From positions 2,400,572 through 2,464,571 of the forward strand of contig NZ_CP047046.1 in assembly GCF_030408435.1 (NCBI RefSeq): a stretch of DNA of 64,000 nucleotides, read 5' to 3'. The position numbers and the translations under genes were made by a program. Positions 38,001 through 49,030 of the stretch are shown here, piece by piece. The DNA is from Corynebacterium auriscanis (GTDB taxonomy: Bacteria; Actinomycetota; Actinomycetes; Mycobacteriales; Mycobacteriaceae). Under the pieces are notes generated by a model. That model ran no database searches and was not told where the DNA came from. It worked only from the letters and a program-made list of their open reading frames with translations. How positions within the stretch are numbered: the first letter of the stretch is position 1; each line of letters begins with the position of its first letter.

Positions 38001-38418
38001 GACCAGAAATCGAAGCCTTACCCTGAACGCCCGCATCGACGTTGGACTTGCTTCCACCTTCGGCCAACGTGAATTTCTCAACAAGGCCCACGCTGCCGAC
38101 GCCATCTTCTTCACGGTTTTCCGTTACATCAGAATCCTTGGTCTCATCGCCGCCGATATTGGGCGAGGCGAAATCAGCGCTCTCTGGTTTCAAGAATCCG
38201 ACACGGTAGTCTCCAGCGGGCAGATCCTTAAACGAGTAGCCGCCGTCTTTACCCGTGGTTGTCTCGGATACCTTCTTCAGGGCGCCGTCTTCCCCAACTT
38301 CGTAAAGGATGACAGTTTTCCCTTCGAGAGATCCATCCCCATCGATTTGCGTGTTGCTGTGATCAACATCGGTGAAGTACTTACCGCTTACTTGCGCGTT
38401 ACCGGCATCGATATACAC
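32026..38418 (-). pseudogene. 3' part of giant sortase-anchored adhesin with SdrD-B/Cna-B repeats
   Basis: This 2130-codon frame holds about 16 beta-sandwich repeats of the SdrD-B/Cna-B type, each starting like ISGLVFMDTNGDGQ and ending like YSFENLWPGEYKV. Two serine-proline-glutamate stalks (SEPSEPSEPS and variants) flank the last repeat. The C-terminus is a sorting signal: LANTG (about residue 2096), a hydrophobic helix (VNIVGVLVAALIATTLGVYL) and RREERES. The frame has no start of its own with signal peptide. It joins perfectly to the upstream frame ending at 38550 if one copy of the 20-bp duplication at 38544-38583 is removed. The product would be an LPXTG-like cell-wall-anchored protein of about 3223 residues. 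Confidence 0.88.
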
Positions 38419-38543
38419 CGTGTTGACATCACAACCTGCCTTCGGTTCCTCTGATCCCTCACCAGGGGTGCATGCCGGCTTGTACTTTTCTGGATCGTTT
38501 GGATCCTCGTAGTACGTGAAGTTAGACTGCCCTGCACTGCCCG

Positions 38544-38583
38544 TCGCCTTTACGCGCAGATAGTCGCCTTTACGCGCAGATAG
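38544..38583. repeat. 20-bp tandem duplication that breaks the adhesin gene
   Basis: TCGCCTTTACGCGCAGATAG occurs twice without gap (38544-38563 and 38564-38583). Since 20 is not a multiple of three, the second copy shifts the frame: translation from the upstream part stops at 38550. Without one copy the minus-strand frame reads AYLYLRVKATGSAGQSNFTY and enters the downstream frame. Confidence 0.93.
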
Positions 38584-41500
38584 AGGTATGCCTTATCGCC
38601 GCCGGGCGTCAGATCACCAGGTTTCCATGTAACGGTCCCGTCACCGATGTCAGCGCTGCCGGTCGTGGCATATGGCGCGTCGTTGGAGACCCCGAGGACT
38701 TCCACACCCGCTGGCAGCTGGTCAATCACTGTTGGGTCAGGTACAGCAACTCCCTTTGGATTAGCCTGTGCTTCGATAACCCAGAGGAATTCGTCACCTC
38801 GGCGGACAACTGGGGCCTTCGTGGTTTCATCATAGTTTTTGTTCTTAATGATCGTGGATTTGTCGAGCAGCAATTCACCCCAAGGAGTCACGCGTGCGTA
38901 CGCAGGGCCCACGAATGGAATAGGTGCGCCACTTTCCGTTTTACCGGCCACAGCGGTGCGGTTCGTTGCCACGTCGTCAGTACCCAGAGGCTGGTTATCC
39001 AACCCCTTTGTGGGCATGTTCATCGGAATGTTGAAGTCAAATTCCCCGAAAACAGTGGTGTTGAACTGAATGCGGATCGCGGTCACAGTGGAGGGGTCTG
39101 CAGGCAGGGTGGTAGACCACTCGTTGCGCTCGTTAAAAGTCTGGCAAGTCGGGAAGCTATTGGTGGAGGTCCCGGTGGCACTTCCGAGCTCCGGGCGGCA
39201 CGGGTTGGCCGCAGTCGAGTAGAAAACGGTGACGTTCTCGTTGTGTCCAGACGCAGTTACTGGACCCGATAGCTTGGGCTCAAATGTCACGTGGATGTTG
39301 TCTGCATTGGTCAATCCATCAACAAGGTTGACGTGATCGGTTCCAGAGTTTTTGCCCGATGGCAACAGGTCGTACAAAACCATGCCGTTGACTGGCGTAC
39401 TGCCCGTGGTGGACGCAGTCACCGTGAAGTTTACGGTCTTTTGTGCCAATGAAGTTTGTTGGTTGCCACCGGGAATATAGGTGGTCGGGTTCCCTTTATC
39501 CAGATCCCCCAGCGCTCGCTTAGTCACACCGAGGCTAGTGGTGGAGGAGACAGCAACCGGGGTTCCGGCATTACGCCACTGACCCGCAGTGTTACTGTCC
39601 GAATTAACGTCGTAGGAATCCGGAATATTAACGCCAGGGTGGGACAGCTTATTCGTCTGTCCTGGGTCTGGTTGTTCATGAACCCACAGCTGAATTGTGT
39701 GCTTAGGATCCGTCATTGGCCCCTTGTCATACGTGCCCGCGCGAGCATTAGTTGCCTTGATGGCAAGCTGGAAGCAGTCATTAGGGGCACCGACAACCGG
39801 TTTGAGGGACTGATTTGAATCCTTGAGGTAGATTCTCCACACTTGACCGCCGTACTTATCTGGCATCCTCTCGAATGCCCAATCACCAGCTGCGCTCGCA
39901 CACTGAGCTTGATCGCGGCCTGGTCGGAATTCTGGCTGCGCCAGTTCGAATCCGGGAGGAAGAGATAAGAAAGCCTCCGGGCGCGAAGGTCCGCCTTCCG
40001 CACCCGCGAAAACTGAAGCATTCGCCAAGAAGGTCTCCCCACGGTGCAGGTTAGTCGCATTGAGAGCCTGAACCTTCCCGCTAGGTGCCGGCAGGCGCCC
40101 GAAAAGCGTAAAGAACGCCGACGACTTCACAGGGGCAGACCCATCGATCGTGAAGGTCGCCGTGTTATTCAAGCGAATTGTGCCGGACGTGCCATTGTTA
40201 GCCGCAACGATCTGATTGGTTTCGATACGGTATTTCTTCTTGACGTTGACGGTAAGAACGCCATTGTTGGCAGTGTTCGGTACCGCGTCTACCGGACGCA
40301 AGTTATCTACGATGACATCGAATCGGATGATCTTGTCGGATTCAGGAATCGACAAGGGAGATCCGGCTGCCACGGTGTAGGACTTCTGCGTTCCATCAGC
40401 GCTGTAGCCAATGACACGCGATGGATAGTTTACGGGTCCGTCGTTGTACTGAACTGGGTTCAGAGAAATGTTCGTCAGATAGTGGTAGTTGGATGGAGTG
40501 CCGTCCTTTCCGACTGGCACAGTCGCACCCCAGGACGTGGTATCTGAGATCGTCAGCGTACGAGGGTCCGAACCTGGATTGGTTGCCGAAAGCGTCCACC
40601 CCAACGTCGATCCCGGATCTGTCTGACCGGTTGTATCAGCCAAGCCGATATCGGTGGTAGTAGTGGAGTACTCGCTACCAACACGTGCCTTCGAGTAAAG
40701 CCCCGGGCGCGCTTTCTTATATGTCAAAGATACGCTAGACGGATTGACGGTTACTGGTTTCCCGTCCAAAGAGGTTGGGGTGGTTGCGATGACCGTGTTT
40801 GTGATCTTGGAGTTGTCCGCCAAGTTAGCGGTCGTGGCTGGGGCGACTTGGACGTTGTATCGAATCCTCGAGTAGACCGTGTTTTTCTGCGCGATATACC
40901 GGTCAACCGATTCGGTGATGCGAATACGCACGGTGTGGGTCGTGGCATCGTAGAAGTAGACTGTGCCCTCGCCCTGCCCCTGCAGGTTACGGAATAACAT
41001 GTCACCGCCGATACCGGTCTCGGTGAATCCCTTGAAGGTGTACTCCGGAGGAAGCTGATCCACCAGTTCAGTAGTTACACCGGTAATTCCAGTGCCGTTC
41101 TTTTCACGGAACCAACTCAGCTGGAATTGGCGGAATGAGCCATCATAGACCGGACCGTTATTGGTGACATCACTCTTGGCCAGGTTGACCTTGGGAGTAC
41201 CTGTTACCGCAACGCTGGAGCGCCCCGACGTGTTGTAGTTGTGGGCAGCCCACACTCCCGACCAGTCCATGGTGTAGGTGCCAGGAATGATTCGGTTTTC
41301 AGTGGTCTGCCAAGACACGTTAAACACCTGCGACTGGTTTTGGTCCAGACGGGTGAACGTCATCGAAGGGGTATCCCCGGCAAGCCCACTGGTGGTGTAG
41401 GTAATCGCCGGGTTTGCTCCCGACGTTAGACCGATGACCATGGGGCCCTGCAGTTGGTAGGTCATCCCATTATTGGTCAAGACAGGCCGAGAGAGATTAA

Positions 41501-41717
41501 TGGTGGCACCGGCACATCCACCAGCCTGTCGACAGGTGATGGTCACAGGGAACTGAGCCGTTGAATTGGTCGCCACAGAGGCCGCATCCCCCACAACAAC
41601 GGTGAAGGGGGAGTCTACCGACGATGCCGTCGGCTGCACCATCCCAACGACCACCGCGAGGCTGGACAGCAGCGCAAATACAGCCGCCAGCTTCTTCTTA
41701 GTTAGCTTTTCGAACAC
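38550..41717 (-). pseudogene. 5' part of the giant adhesin: signal peptide and N-terminal region
   Basis: A 1055-codon frame starting at GTG 41717 (AAGGAAA about 10 bases upstream). Residues 1-31 form a signal peptide (KKKLAAVFALLSSLAVVVGM, VQPTASS). The rest is a large beta-rich ectodomain with DUF11-like segments, for example DPGSTLGWTLSATNPGSDPR and VMKRGDEFLW-type regions near 950, and no recognised enzyme. In some adhesins such N-terminal regions bind the ligand. The frame ends prematurely inside the 20-bp duplication, so as it stands a truncated, unanchored 1055-residue protein would be secreted. Confidence 0.85.
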
Positions 41718-41963
41718 GATGGTTTCCTTAACGCGCGTTTATACTCATCCAATCCCCAGCGCACAATAGGGAAAGTCGACTTAACACTATCGGCTACAGC
41801 ACATCTATAGCAACCAGTTCTGTAAGTGATTTCTAATGCTACTCACAGCAACTCGGCCCCCAAGGGCAACACCCCCCTACCCAATACCCTCAAATCAGTC
41901 TCACCATATGAGAACTCTCAATTAGGTTGTGCCACGCTGTGAGATACCGCTAACATGGAACCC
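41718..41963. other. Divergent intergenic region between adhesin and leuA leader
   Basis: No gene seen. It should contain the adhesin promoter (minus) and the leuA promoter (plus). It holds AT-rich stretches (TAGCAACCAGTTCTGTAAGT near 41810, and GAACTCTCAATTAGGTTGTG near 41910, the latter a plausible -10/-35 area for the leader transcript). Confidence 0.45.
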
Positions 41964-42011
41964 ATGACTTTCCAGCTACTGCTCCTTATGAGCCGCGGCG
42001 GGACCTCGTAA
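41964..42011 (+). CDS. leuL: leuA leader peptide
   Basis: A 15-codon frame, MTFQLLLLMSRGGTS, with four consecutive leucine codons (CTA CTG CTC CTT), about 310 bases before leuA. Such Leu-rich leader peptides control leuA by transcription attenuation in corynebacteria: ribosome stalling at Leu codons when charged tRNA-Leu is short. A long GC-rich leader able to fold follows it. Confidence 0.82.
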   Translation: MTFQLLLLMSRGGTS

Positions 42012-44146
<2,135 letters not shown>

Positions 44147-44246
44147 CGCACTGGTTGGCCCCCATTAAGCGCCCCTTTTTCGGTGGCGGATCCGCCACGC
44201 GGGGTTGATTCGGTAATGTCCGGCGGTCAACGTAACATCGCTAACT

Positions 44247-45881
44247 ATGAATGATCACGAGTCGCAGGCGAACCCGGGATCGCGCCAGCCGGCTCGTCAC
44301 GGCACGCCCGGCGGACACAACCACGCGAACAACGGCACGCCCGGTGGGAGCAACCACGCGAACAACGGCACGCCCGGCGGGAACAACCACGCCAACAACG
44401 GCACCCCCGGCGGACACAACCACGCGAACAACGGAGGAAATAACACCCCTGGGCCACGGCGGCGCGTTCGCCGTCGCGTCACCCGTCGCGCTGGCGGGCC
44501 AATAGATGCGCAAACCGCTGCGCAGAATCTCGCGGCCAAGCGCAGCGCGCAGGCCTCCCGCCGAGCGGCCGAAGCTCCCTCGTCCACAGGCCCCAACCGC
44601 TCCTCCGAGCACAAACGTCACGGTGAGATCCCGACCAAGGAAGCCGCACCGTTCGTCACGCTGGAAATATCGACCTCGGGCATCCACCCCACCACGTCCC
44701 GCCTGATCGCGGCATCGTTGGTATTCTACGGCCCCAGCACCAATGCGGATGCCCCGGGCGAAGAGGTCGCGGCGGTGACATTGCGTTTCAACCCGGGCGA
44801 GGACATCGGTCCGTGGCATTTGCACGGTTTCCATACCGGGGACGTGGCCCAGGAGCCGAGCTTCACCAACTCCACCGACTCCGTGTTCCTGGCCCTCGAC
44901 GGCCGCACTGTGGTGCTGCACCAATGCGCGATGACGTGGGGATTCATCATGCAGGAGTTCAAACGCGCCCAACGCACGCTCAACCGTTCGCGACGCGGTC
45001 GGGGTGGTCGTGGCCGTGGACGCGGGCAGTCCAATCCCCCGCCGAAAATCGCGCTGCCGGCGCCTACTCGCATCATCGATACGCTGGCCACCTCGCGGCG
45101 ACAATCGCTGGTGTGCTTCGACTCGCGTATCCGGGCGGTAACGGCCGCCTACGTGGATCGTTTGGGAAGGGACGACGCCACCCTGCCCGCCTCTACCTTG
45201 CCTGAGCTGGGGGCGAAGGCATCCCAAGAGCGCGGTCGCACGAATCCCATCGACCTCATGGAAGCCGACGCCCGCTTGGTTACAGCGCTGTTGCTCATGC
45301 AATTGCAGGTGGCCGCGGCTGATGGTGGAGATATCGCGGAGATCAACCCCGGGGAGCTCACGGCCGACCAATTCGGTCTGCAGCGCAGCTCCATCCGTGT
45401 CGATGCTGCGAATGCCCCGCGGCCGCACGTGAACCCCGGCCAGCTGCCCAGCGGTGGGCAGCTGGTGCAGGGCATGGAGTTTGTGATCAGCCCCGATGTC
45501 GCGATGGACCCCGATGTCCTCATCGCCACGGCAGTGCGCGAGGGATTGGTGTACTCGGAGAAGCTGAATCGCCGCAGCTCGTTGGTGGTGTGTAACACCA
45601 ACCACGAGCTGCGGGGCAAGGCGATGCACGCGGATCGCAAAGGGATACCGCTAGTTAACGACACGGATTTCCTAGCGCTCCTCGAAGACGTGCAGCCCGG
45701 GCAGTTAGAGGACAAGCCCCAGCGCCCTGGGGCTGGGGTCCGTCCGAATACGCGCGGGTGGAGCTCGCCTTCGCGCAGTTCGTCCGTTGTAGGAGTGACG
45801 AAGGTGCGGGGAGCGAGGCGTCGAGGTAAAAGGCGCGGCAGCGGCGGCCAACGAAACCAGAGGTCGGCGAACAACCGGTAA
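44247..45881 (+). CDS. DnaQ-like (PolIII epsilon-type) protein with BRCT domain; exonuclease site degenerate
   Basis: A 544-residue protein in the syntenic position of the corynebacterial gene called DNA polymerase III epsilon. Residues 15-70 are four copies of an 11-residue unit GTPGGHNHANN encoded by 33-bp tandem repeats, followed by a basic patch (RRRVRRRVTRR). The exonuclease-like domain (about 135-380) begins FVTLEISTSGIHPTTSRLIA. The usual first motif, D-x-E in a VxxDxETTG context, is replaced by LEISTSG, so the metal site seems lost. Residues about 428-505 form a BRCT domain (GMEFVISPDVAMDPDVLIAT, VCNTNHELRGKAMHADRKGI). A -10-like TAACAT ends 8 bases before the ATG. Likely a replication or repair accessory protein rather than an active proofreader. 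Confidence 0.75.
   Translation: MNDHESQANPGSRQPARHGTPGGHNHANNGTPGGSNHANNGTPGGNNHANNGTPGGHNHANNGGNNTPGPRRRVRRRVTRRAGGPIDAQTAAQNLAAKRSAQASRRAAEAPSSTGPNRSSEHKRHGEIPTKEAAPFVTLEISTSGIHPTTSRLIAASLVFYGPSTNADAPGEEVAAVTLRFNPGEDIGPWHLHGFHTGDVAQEPSFTNSTDSVFLALDGRTVVLHQCAMTWGFIMQEFKRAQRTLNRSRRGRGGRGRGRGQSNPPPKIALPAPTRIIDTLATSRRQSLVCFDSRIRAVTAAYVDRLGRDDATLPASTLPELGAKASQERGRTNPIDLMEADARLVTALLLMQLQVAAADGGDIAEINPGELTADQFGLQRSSIRVDAANAPRPHVNPGQLPSGGQLVQGMEFVISPDVAMDPDVLIATAVREGLVYSEKLNRRSSLVVCNTNHELRGKAMHADRKGIPLVNDTDFLALLEDVQPGQLEDKPQRPGAGVRPNTRGWSSPSRSSSVVGVTKVRGARRRGKRRGSGGQRNQRSANNR
44303..44434. repeat. 33-bp in-frame tandem repeat, four copies
   Basis: GGCACGCCCGGCGGACACAA continuing CCACGCGAACAAC repeats four times with few changes inside the coding region, giving GTPGGHNHANN units. 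The unit is a multiple of three, so copy-number changes would lengthen the tail without breaking the frame. Confidence 0.85.
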
Positions 45882-45968
45882 GGGTGCTCAAAGTCACCCG
45901 AACCATGCAGTAACGTGGTTGGGGTGAATAGAGCAGAATCACCTCGAACCGGTAAGGGACGCGGACGA

Positions 45969-47405
45969 ATGAGCTTGCGATCCCGGGTGGCAACCGCAGC
46001 AGCTGATGCGGCAACGTGGGCATCTCGGAAAACGGGACGCGGCGCGGGCGGCATGATCGGAGGCCTCATTGCCGGGGCTATCGACCCGAACCTGCTGGCT
46101 AACCTAGGCGGCCAACGCCCAGTGGCTCTCATCACCGGCACCAACGGTAAATCCACCACCACACGCATGATGACCGCCGCCGTGCGTACTACCGGAAGTG
46201 TGTGCACCAACGAGGGTGGCGACAACATGGATGCTGGTGTGATCAGCGCATTGCTCTCTAGCCGGGATGCTGAGCACGTGATCTTGGAAGTAGACGAACT
46301 GCATGTACCCGCCATCGCCGAGAAGCTGGACGCGGACGTGCTGGTGCTGCTGAACCTATCGCGCGACCAGCTGGATCGTGTAGGGGAAATTAACAAGATC
46401 GAACGGGCCCTGCGCGCGTGCGTGGAGGCGCGGCCTTCCATGACCGTGGTGGCGAACTGCGATGATGTTCAGGTGACCTCCGTGGCCTGGGATAGCCCCA
46501 ACGTCGTGTGGGTTTCCGCAGGGGCCGGCTGGGTAGGCGATTCCACCAGCTGCCCGCGCACGGGTGGTTCCATCATCCAGGACGGCCAAGAATGGTACGC
46601 CACCAAGAAGCTGCCCGATGGGCGCGAATTCCGCCGGCCCACCCCGCAGTGGACCGTCACCGACGAGGGACTGCGTGGCCCCGATAGCCAGCTGCGCCCA
46701 CTGAACCTGAAGCTGCCTGGCGCCGCCAACCGCGGTAACGCCCTGCAAGCATTGGTGGGTGCGCTGGAACTGAACCCGGCAGTGCAGGTAGATCGGGCGA
46801 TCGAGCAGATCGAGCGGGTTGATAACGTCGCCGGCCGCTACTCCACCGTTCAATTCGGCGCGCACCAAGTGCGGCTGATGCTGGCCAAGAACCCCGCAGG
46901 CTGGCAAGAAGCGCTATCCATGGTGGATCGCACCGCCGATAGTCTTGTGATTAGCGTGAATGGCCAGGTGGCTGACGGCCAGGACCTATCGTGGCTGTGG
47001 GACGTGAAGTTCGAGAAGTTCGAAAGCCAGTACGTAGTTGCTGCGGGCGAGCGCGGTACGGACTTGGCTGTGCGCTTGGGTTATGCCTCCGTGGTGCACG
47101 ATCTGGTGAAAGATACGGTTGAGGCCATCAAGCAATGCCCGCCCGGGCGCGTGGAAGTACTGGCCAACTACACGGCTTTCCGCGATCTGAAGCGCGTGCT
47201 GGATCGCGAGGGCGCGGTGATTGATTCCCCGGAGACCGACCCTAGGGCGACTAACACTACCCCCGCCGATCCCGCAGCGGACCCCGCAGCCGGCCCCAGC
47301 GGGGATCACGCTCACGAGGCCAACCACCACCCGAACGCCGAACCCACCACCGACCACACTCGCCCCACCACCCCCACCACCGACCACCCCACCACGAAGG
47401 AGTAA
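45969..47405 (+). CDS. murT: Lipid II isoglutaminyl synthase, Mur-ligase subunit MurT
   Basis: Subunit that activates the D-glutamate of lipid II with ATP so that GatD can amidate it to D-isoglutamine. The ligase core has the P-loop ALITGTNGKSTTTRMMTAAV and TNEGGDNMDAGVISALLSSR; the C-terminal DUF1727 domain has RLMLAKNPAGWQEALSMVDR. Many MurT proteins carry a four-cysteine zinc ribbon in the middle domain; here only one cysteine remains (TSCPRTGGS). The last 50 residues are a low-complexity P/T/D/H tail. ATG 45969 aligns with the start of homologs; an upstream GTG at 45924 lies 7 bases after TAACGT (45911-45916) and could be a leaderless start. gatD follows after 6 bases. Confidence 0.9.
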   Translation: MSLRSRVATAAADAATWASRKTGRGAGGMIGGLIAGAIDPNLLANLGGQRPVALITGTNGKSTTTRMMTAAVRTTGSVCTNEGGDNMDAGVISALLSSRDAEHVILEVDELHVPAIAEKLDADVLVLLNLSRDQLDRVGEINKIERALRACVEARPSMTVVANCDDVQVTSVAWDSPNVVWVSAGAGWVGDSTSCPRTGGSIIQDGQEWYATKKLPDGREFRRPTPQWTVTDEGLRGPDSQLRPLNLKLPGAANRGNALQALVGALELNPAVQVDRAIEQIERVDNVAGRYSTVQFGAHQVRLMLAKNPAGWQEALSMVDRTADSLVISVNGQVADGQDLSWLWDVKFEKFESQYVVAAGERGTDLAVRLGYASVVHDLVKDTVEAIKQCPPGRVEVLANYTAFRDLKRVLDREGAVIDSPETDPRATNTTPADPAADPAAGPSGDHAHEANHHPNAEPTTDHTRPTTPTTDHPTTKE

Positions 47406-47411
47406 GCGACG

Positions 47412-48239
47412 ATGAGCGATATCTACGCCGATGGGCGCGATAATAAAGCCCAGCTGCACATCGGGCTGATCCTTCCCGATGTGTTGGGAACATACGGCGA
47501 TGATGGCAATGCCCTCGTGCTGCGCCAGCGCGCACGCCTGCGCGGCATTACCGCGGAGATTGTCCCGATCAAGCTGGGCCAGGCCGTCCCGGAATCCTTG
47601 GACCTGTACACGGTAGGTGGTGGCGAGGACACCGCGCAGATCCTCGCCGCGGAGCACCTCATCGCCGATGGTGGTATTGCCCGCGCCGTCAAGGCTGGCC
47701 GCCCGGTGCTGGCCATTTGCGCTGGCTTGCAGGTATTCGGCCAGTCCTTCCGGGCTTCGGATCGTATGGTTGATGGTCTTGGTTTGATCGACGCCACCAC
47801 GTCCGCCCTAGAAAAGCGCATGATCGGGGAGATCGCTTCCACCCCACTCGCGGATCCGCACCATCCCGTGACCAGCCAGCTATCTGAACCGCTGACGGGC
47901 TTCGCCAATCACATGGGTGCCACGATCTTGGGCAAAGATGCCACACCGCTGGGTCGTTTGACGAAGGGCACGGGTAATTCCGATGAGCACGCGGCGCGCG
48001 GAGTGGGATTGGGATCCCACGAGGTAGAGCCGCAGATCAAAGCCGAGGGTGCCGTACAGGGATCCGTGGTGGCCACGTACATGCACGGCCCGGTGCTGGC
48101 ACGCAACCCCCAGTTGGCCGATGCACTGCTAGCTGCCGCGATGGGCATCACTATCTCGGAGCTACCTGCCGTGGAAAGCGGATTCGGCGTGCAGCTGGAC
48201 CGCGAGGTAGCGAAACTGCGCCGGGAGCGCCTGGGTTAG
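47412..48239 (+). CDS. gatD: Lipid II isoglutaminyl synthase, glutaminase subunit GatD
   Basis: A 275-residue class-I (CobQ-like) glutamine amidotransferase that supplies ammonia to MurT. The nucleophilic cysteine is in VLAICAGLQVFGQSF (about residue 98) and the catalytic histidine in VVATYMHGPVLARNP (about residue 219). The pair murT-gatD is conserved and essential in many Gram-positives; amidation is needed for efficient 3-3/4-3 cross-linking. The gene begins six bases after murT. Confidence 0.94.
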   Translation: MSDIYADGRDNKAQLHIGLILPDVLGTYGDDGNALVLRQRARLRGITAEIVPIKLGQAVPESLDLYTVGGGEDTAQILAAEHLIADGGIARAVKAGRPVLAICAGLQVFGQSFRASDRMVDGLGLIDATTSALEKRMIGEIASTPLADPHHPVTSQLSEPLTGFANHMGATILGKDATPLGRLTKGTGNSDEHAARGVGLGSHEVEPQIKAEGAVQGSVVATYMHGPVLARNPQLADALLAAAMGITISELPAVESGFGVQLDREVAKLRRERLG

Positions 48240-48285
48240 TCGGGGTGGCGAAACTGCGTCGGGAGCGCCTGGGTTAGTCGGGGTG
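48210..48285. repeat. 38-bp tandem duplication of the gatD 3' end
   Basis: GCGAAACTGCGCCGGGAGCG continuing CCTGGGTTAGTCGGGGTG occurs at 48210 and, with one change, at 48248. The first copy includes the gatD stop codon, so the second lies outside the gene. Confidence 0.85.
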
Positions 48286-48405
48286 GAGTGGGTTGGTTAG
48301 GAAAGACCATTCGAGATGAGAGCATTTTCCCCGATAGTCCCATTAGGGGCAGGAAGACTAGACAACATGAAGAAGTTCTCTAAATAAGCTTCTCCCGAGC
48401 GAATC

Positions 48406-48537
48406 GTGACCAATCTCAACAGAGCTCAAACCATGAAAGAAACTGGACGTACCATAGCAAAAGTTGTCGAGAGAAACGCTGCTGCTCTGGCTGGAATGTT
48501 CGCATACTGGGGTTGGCAGTGCCGAGGTAGCTGGTAA
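48406..48537 (+). CDS. Possible small peptide of 34-43 residues
   Basis: From GTG 48406 or ATG 48433 a short frame reads MKETGRTIAKVVERNAAALA then GMFAYWGWQCRGSW and stops at 48537. The amphipathic first part and the aromatic, single-cysteine end recall small processed or signalling peptides, but there is no strong ribosome site and no processing enzyme beside it. An in-frame ATG at 48367 is blocked by a TAA after six codons. Reality uncertain. Confidence 0.3.
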   Translation: MTNLNRAQTMKETGRTIAKVVERNAAALAGMFAYWGWQCRGSW

Positions 48538-48558
48538 GCGCTCGGTGTTCTAAGCAGA

Positions 48559-48765
48559 ATGAAAGGGACCGATGGAATGGAAAAACTGAGAAAGTTCCTA
48601 ATCAGGTGGATTATCATGATCCTGACCATTGGAGCGTATGTTCTGTTTCGAGATGCTGTTGGGTGGGATGAGAGTTTAGACTGGTCACGGTTCGCAGGCT
48701 CCACTGCCCTGGGGACTCTTGGCGTTTTCCTTCTAACTGTCTACTCAGGCAAGAAGACAAAATGA
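48559..48765 (+). CDS. Small two-helix membrane protein, unknown
   Basis: A 68-residue frame with two membrane segments (about 13-30 and 47-61) and a basic end (SGKKTK). ATG 48577 (MEKLRKFLIRW), preceded by AAAGGG, is an equally good start and would give 62 residues. It lies 21 bases after the small frame at 48406-48537, so both could be one transcript. No family recognised. Confidence 0.5.
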   Translation: MKGTDGMEKLRKFLIRWIIMILTIGAYVLFRDAVGWDESLDWSRFAGSTALGTLGVFLLTVYSGKKTK

Positions 48766-48863
48766 TCTAACTCCATGCCTTTCAAGCCGCCCGCTGTTGT
48801 ATACCCTACCCGCCCGCACTCCTATGCTTGCGTGGCTACACCAAGTGTCCAGACGAACTTAAC

Positions 48864-48909
48864 GGGTTAAGTAGCAGAAGGGGCTGCGGACTCTTTTGCT
48901 ACTTAACCC
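48864..48909. repeat. 13-bp inverted repeat in gene-free spacer
   Basis: GGGTTAAGTAGCA (48864-48876) and TGCTACTTAACCC (48897-48909) are perfect complements with a 20-base loop. It lies between the small membrane ORF and the convergent DoxX-like gene and may act as a terminator for either, although no T-run follows. Confidence 0.6.
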
Positions 48910-49030
48910 CACCGTCGCATCGACCAACCGAGCTTACCGATCTCTGCAGATTAGAGCAGCCCTGACCGACGATTGGGACGCCGCCGCAGTGCACGTCGCG
49001 AACACTCTCCCAGCACGCAACTGTCCTGTC

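Noticed and set aside
32188..38454. Long plus-strand frames (up to 461 codons) opposite the adhesin
   Set aside because: They follow the repeat period of the adhesin, have no ribosome sites or domain resemblance, and are mirror frames of a strongly biased repeat gene.
44241..45629. 462-codon frame opposite the DnaQ-like gene
   Set aside because: Shadow frame; its repeated RAVVRVV units mirror the 33-bp repeat.
48406..48537. AgrD-type autoinducing peptide
   Set aside because: The end CRGSW could form a five-residue thiolactone, but there is no AgrB-like protease or histidine kinase nearby and no C-terminal recognition tail; kept only as a possible small ORF.
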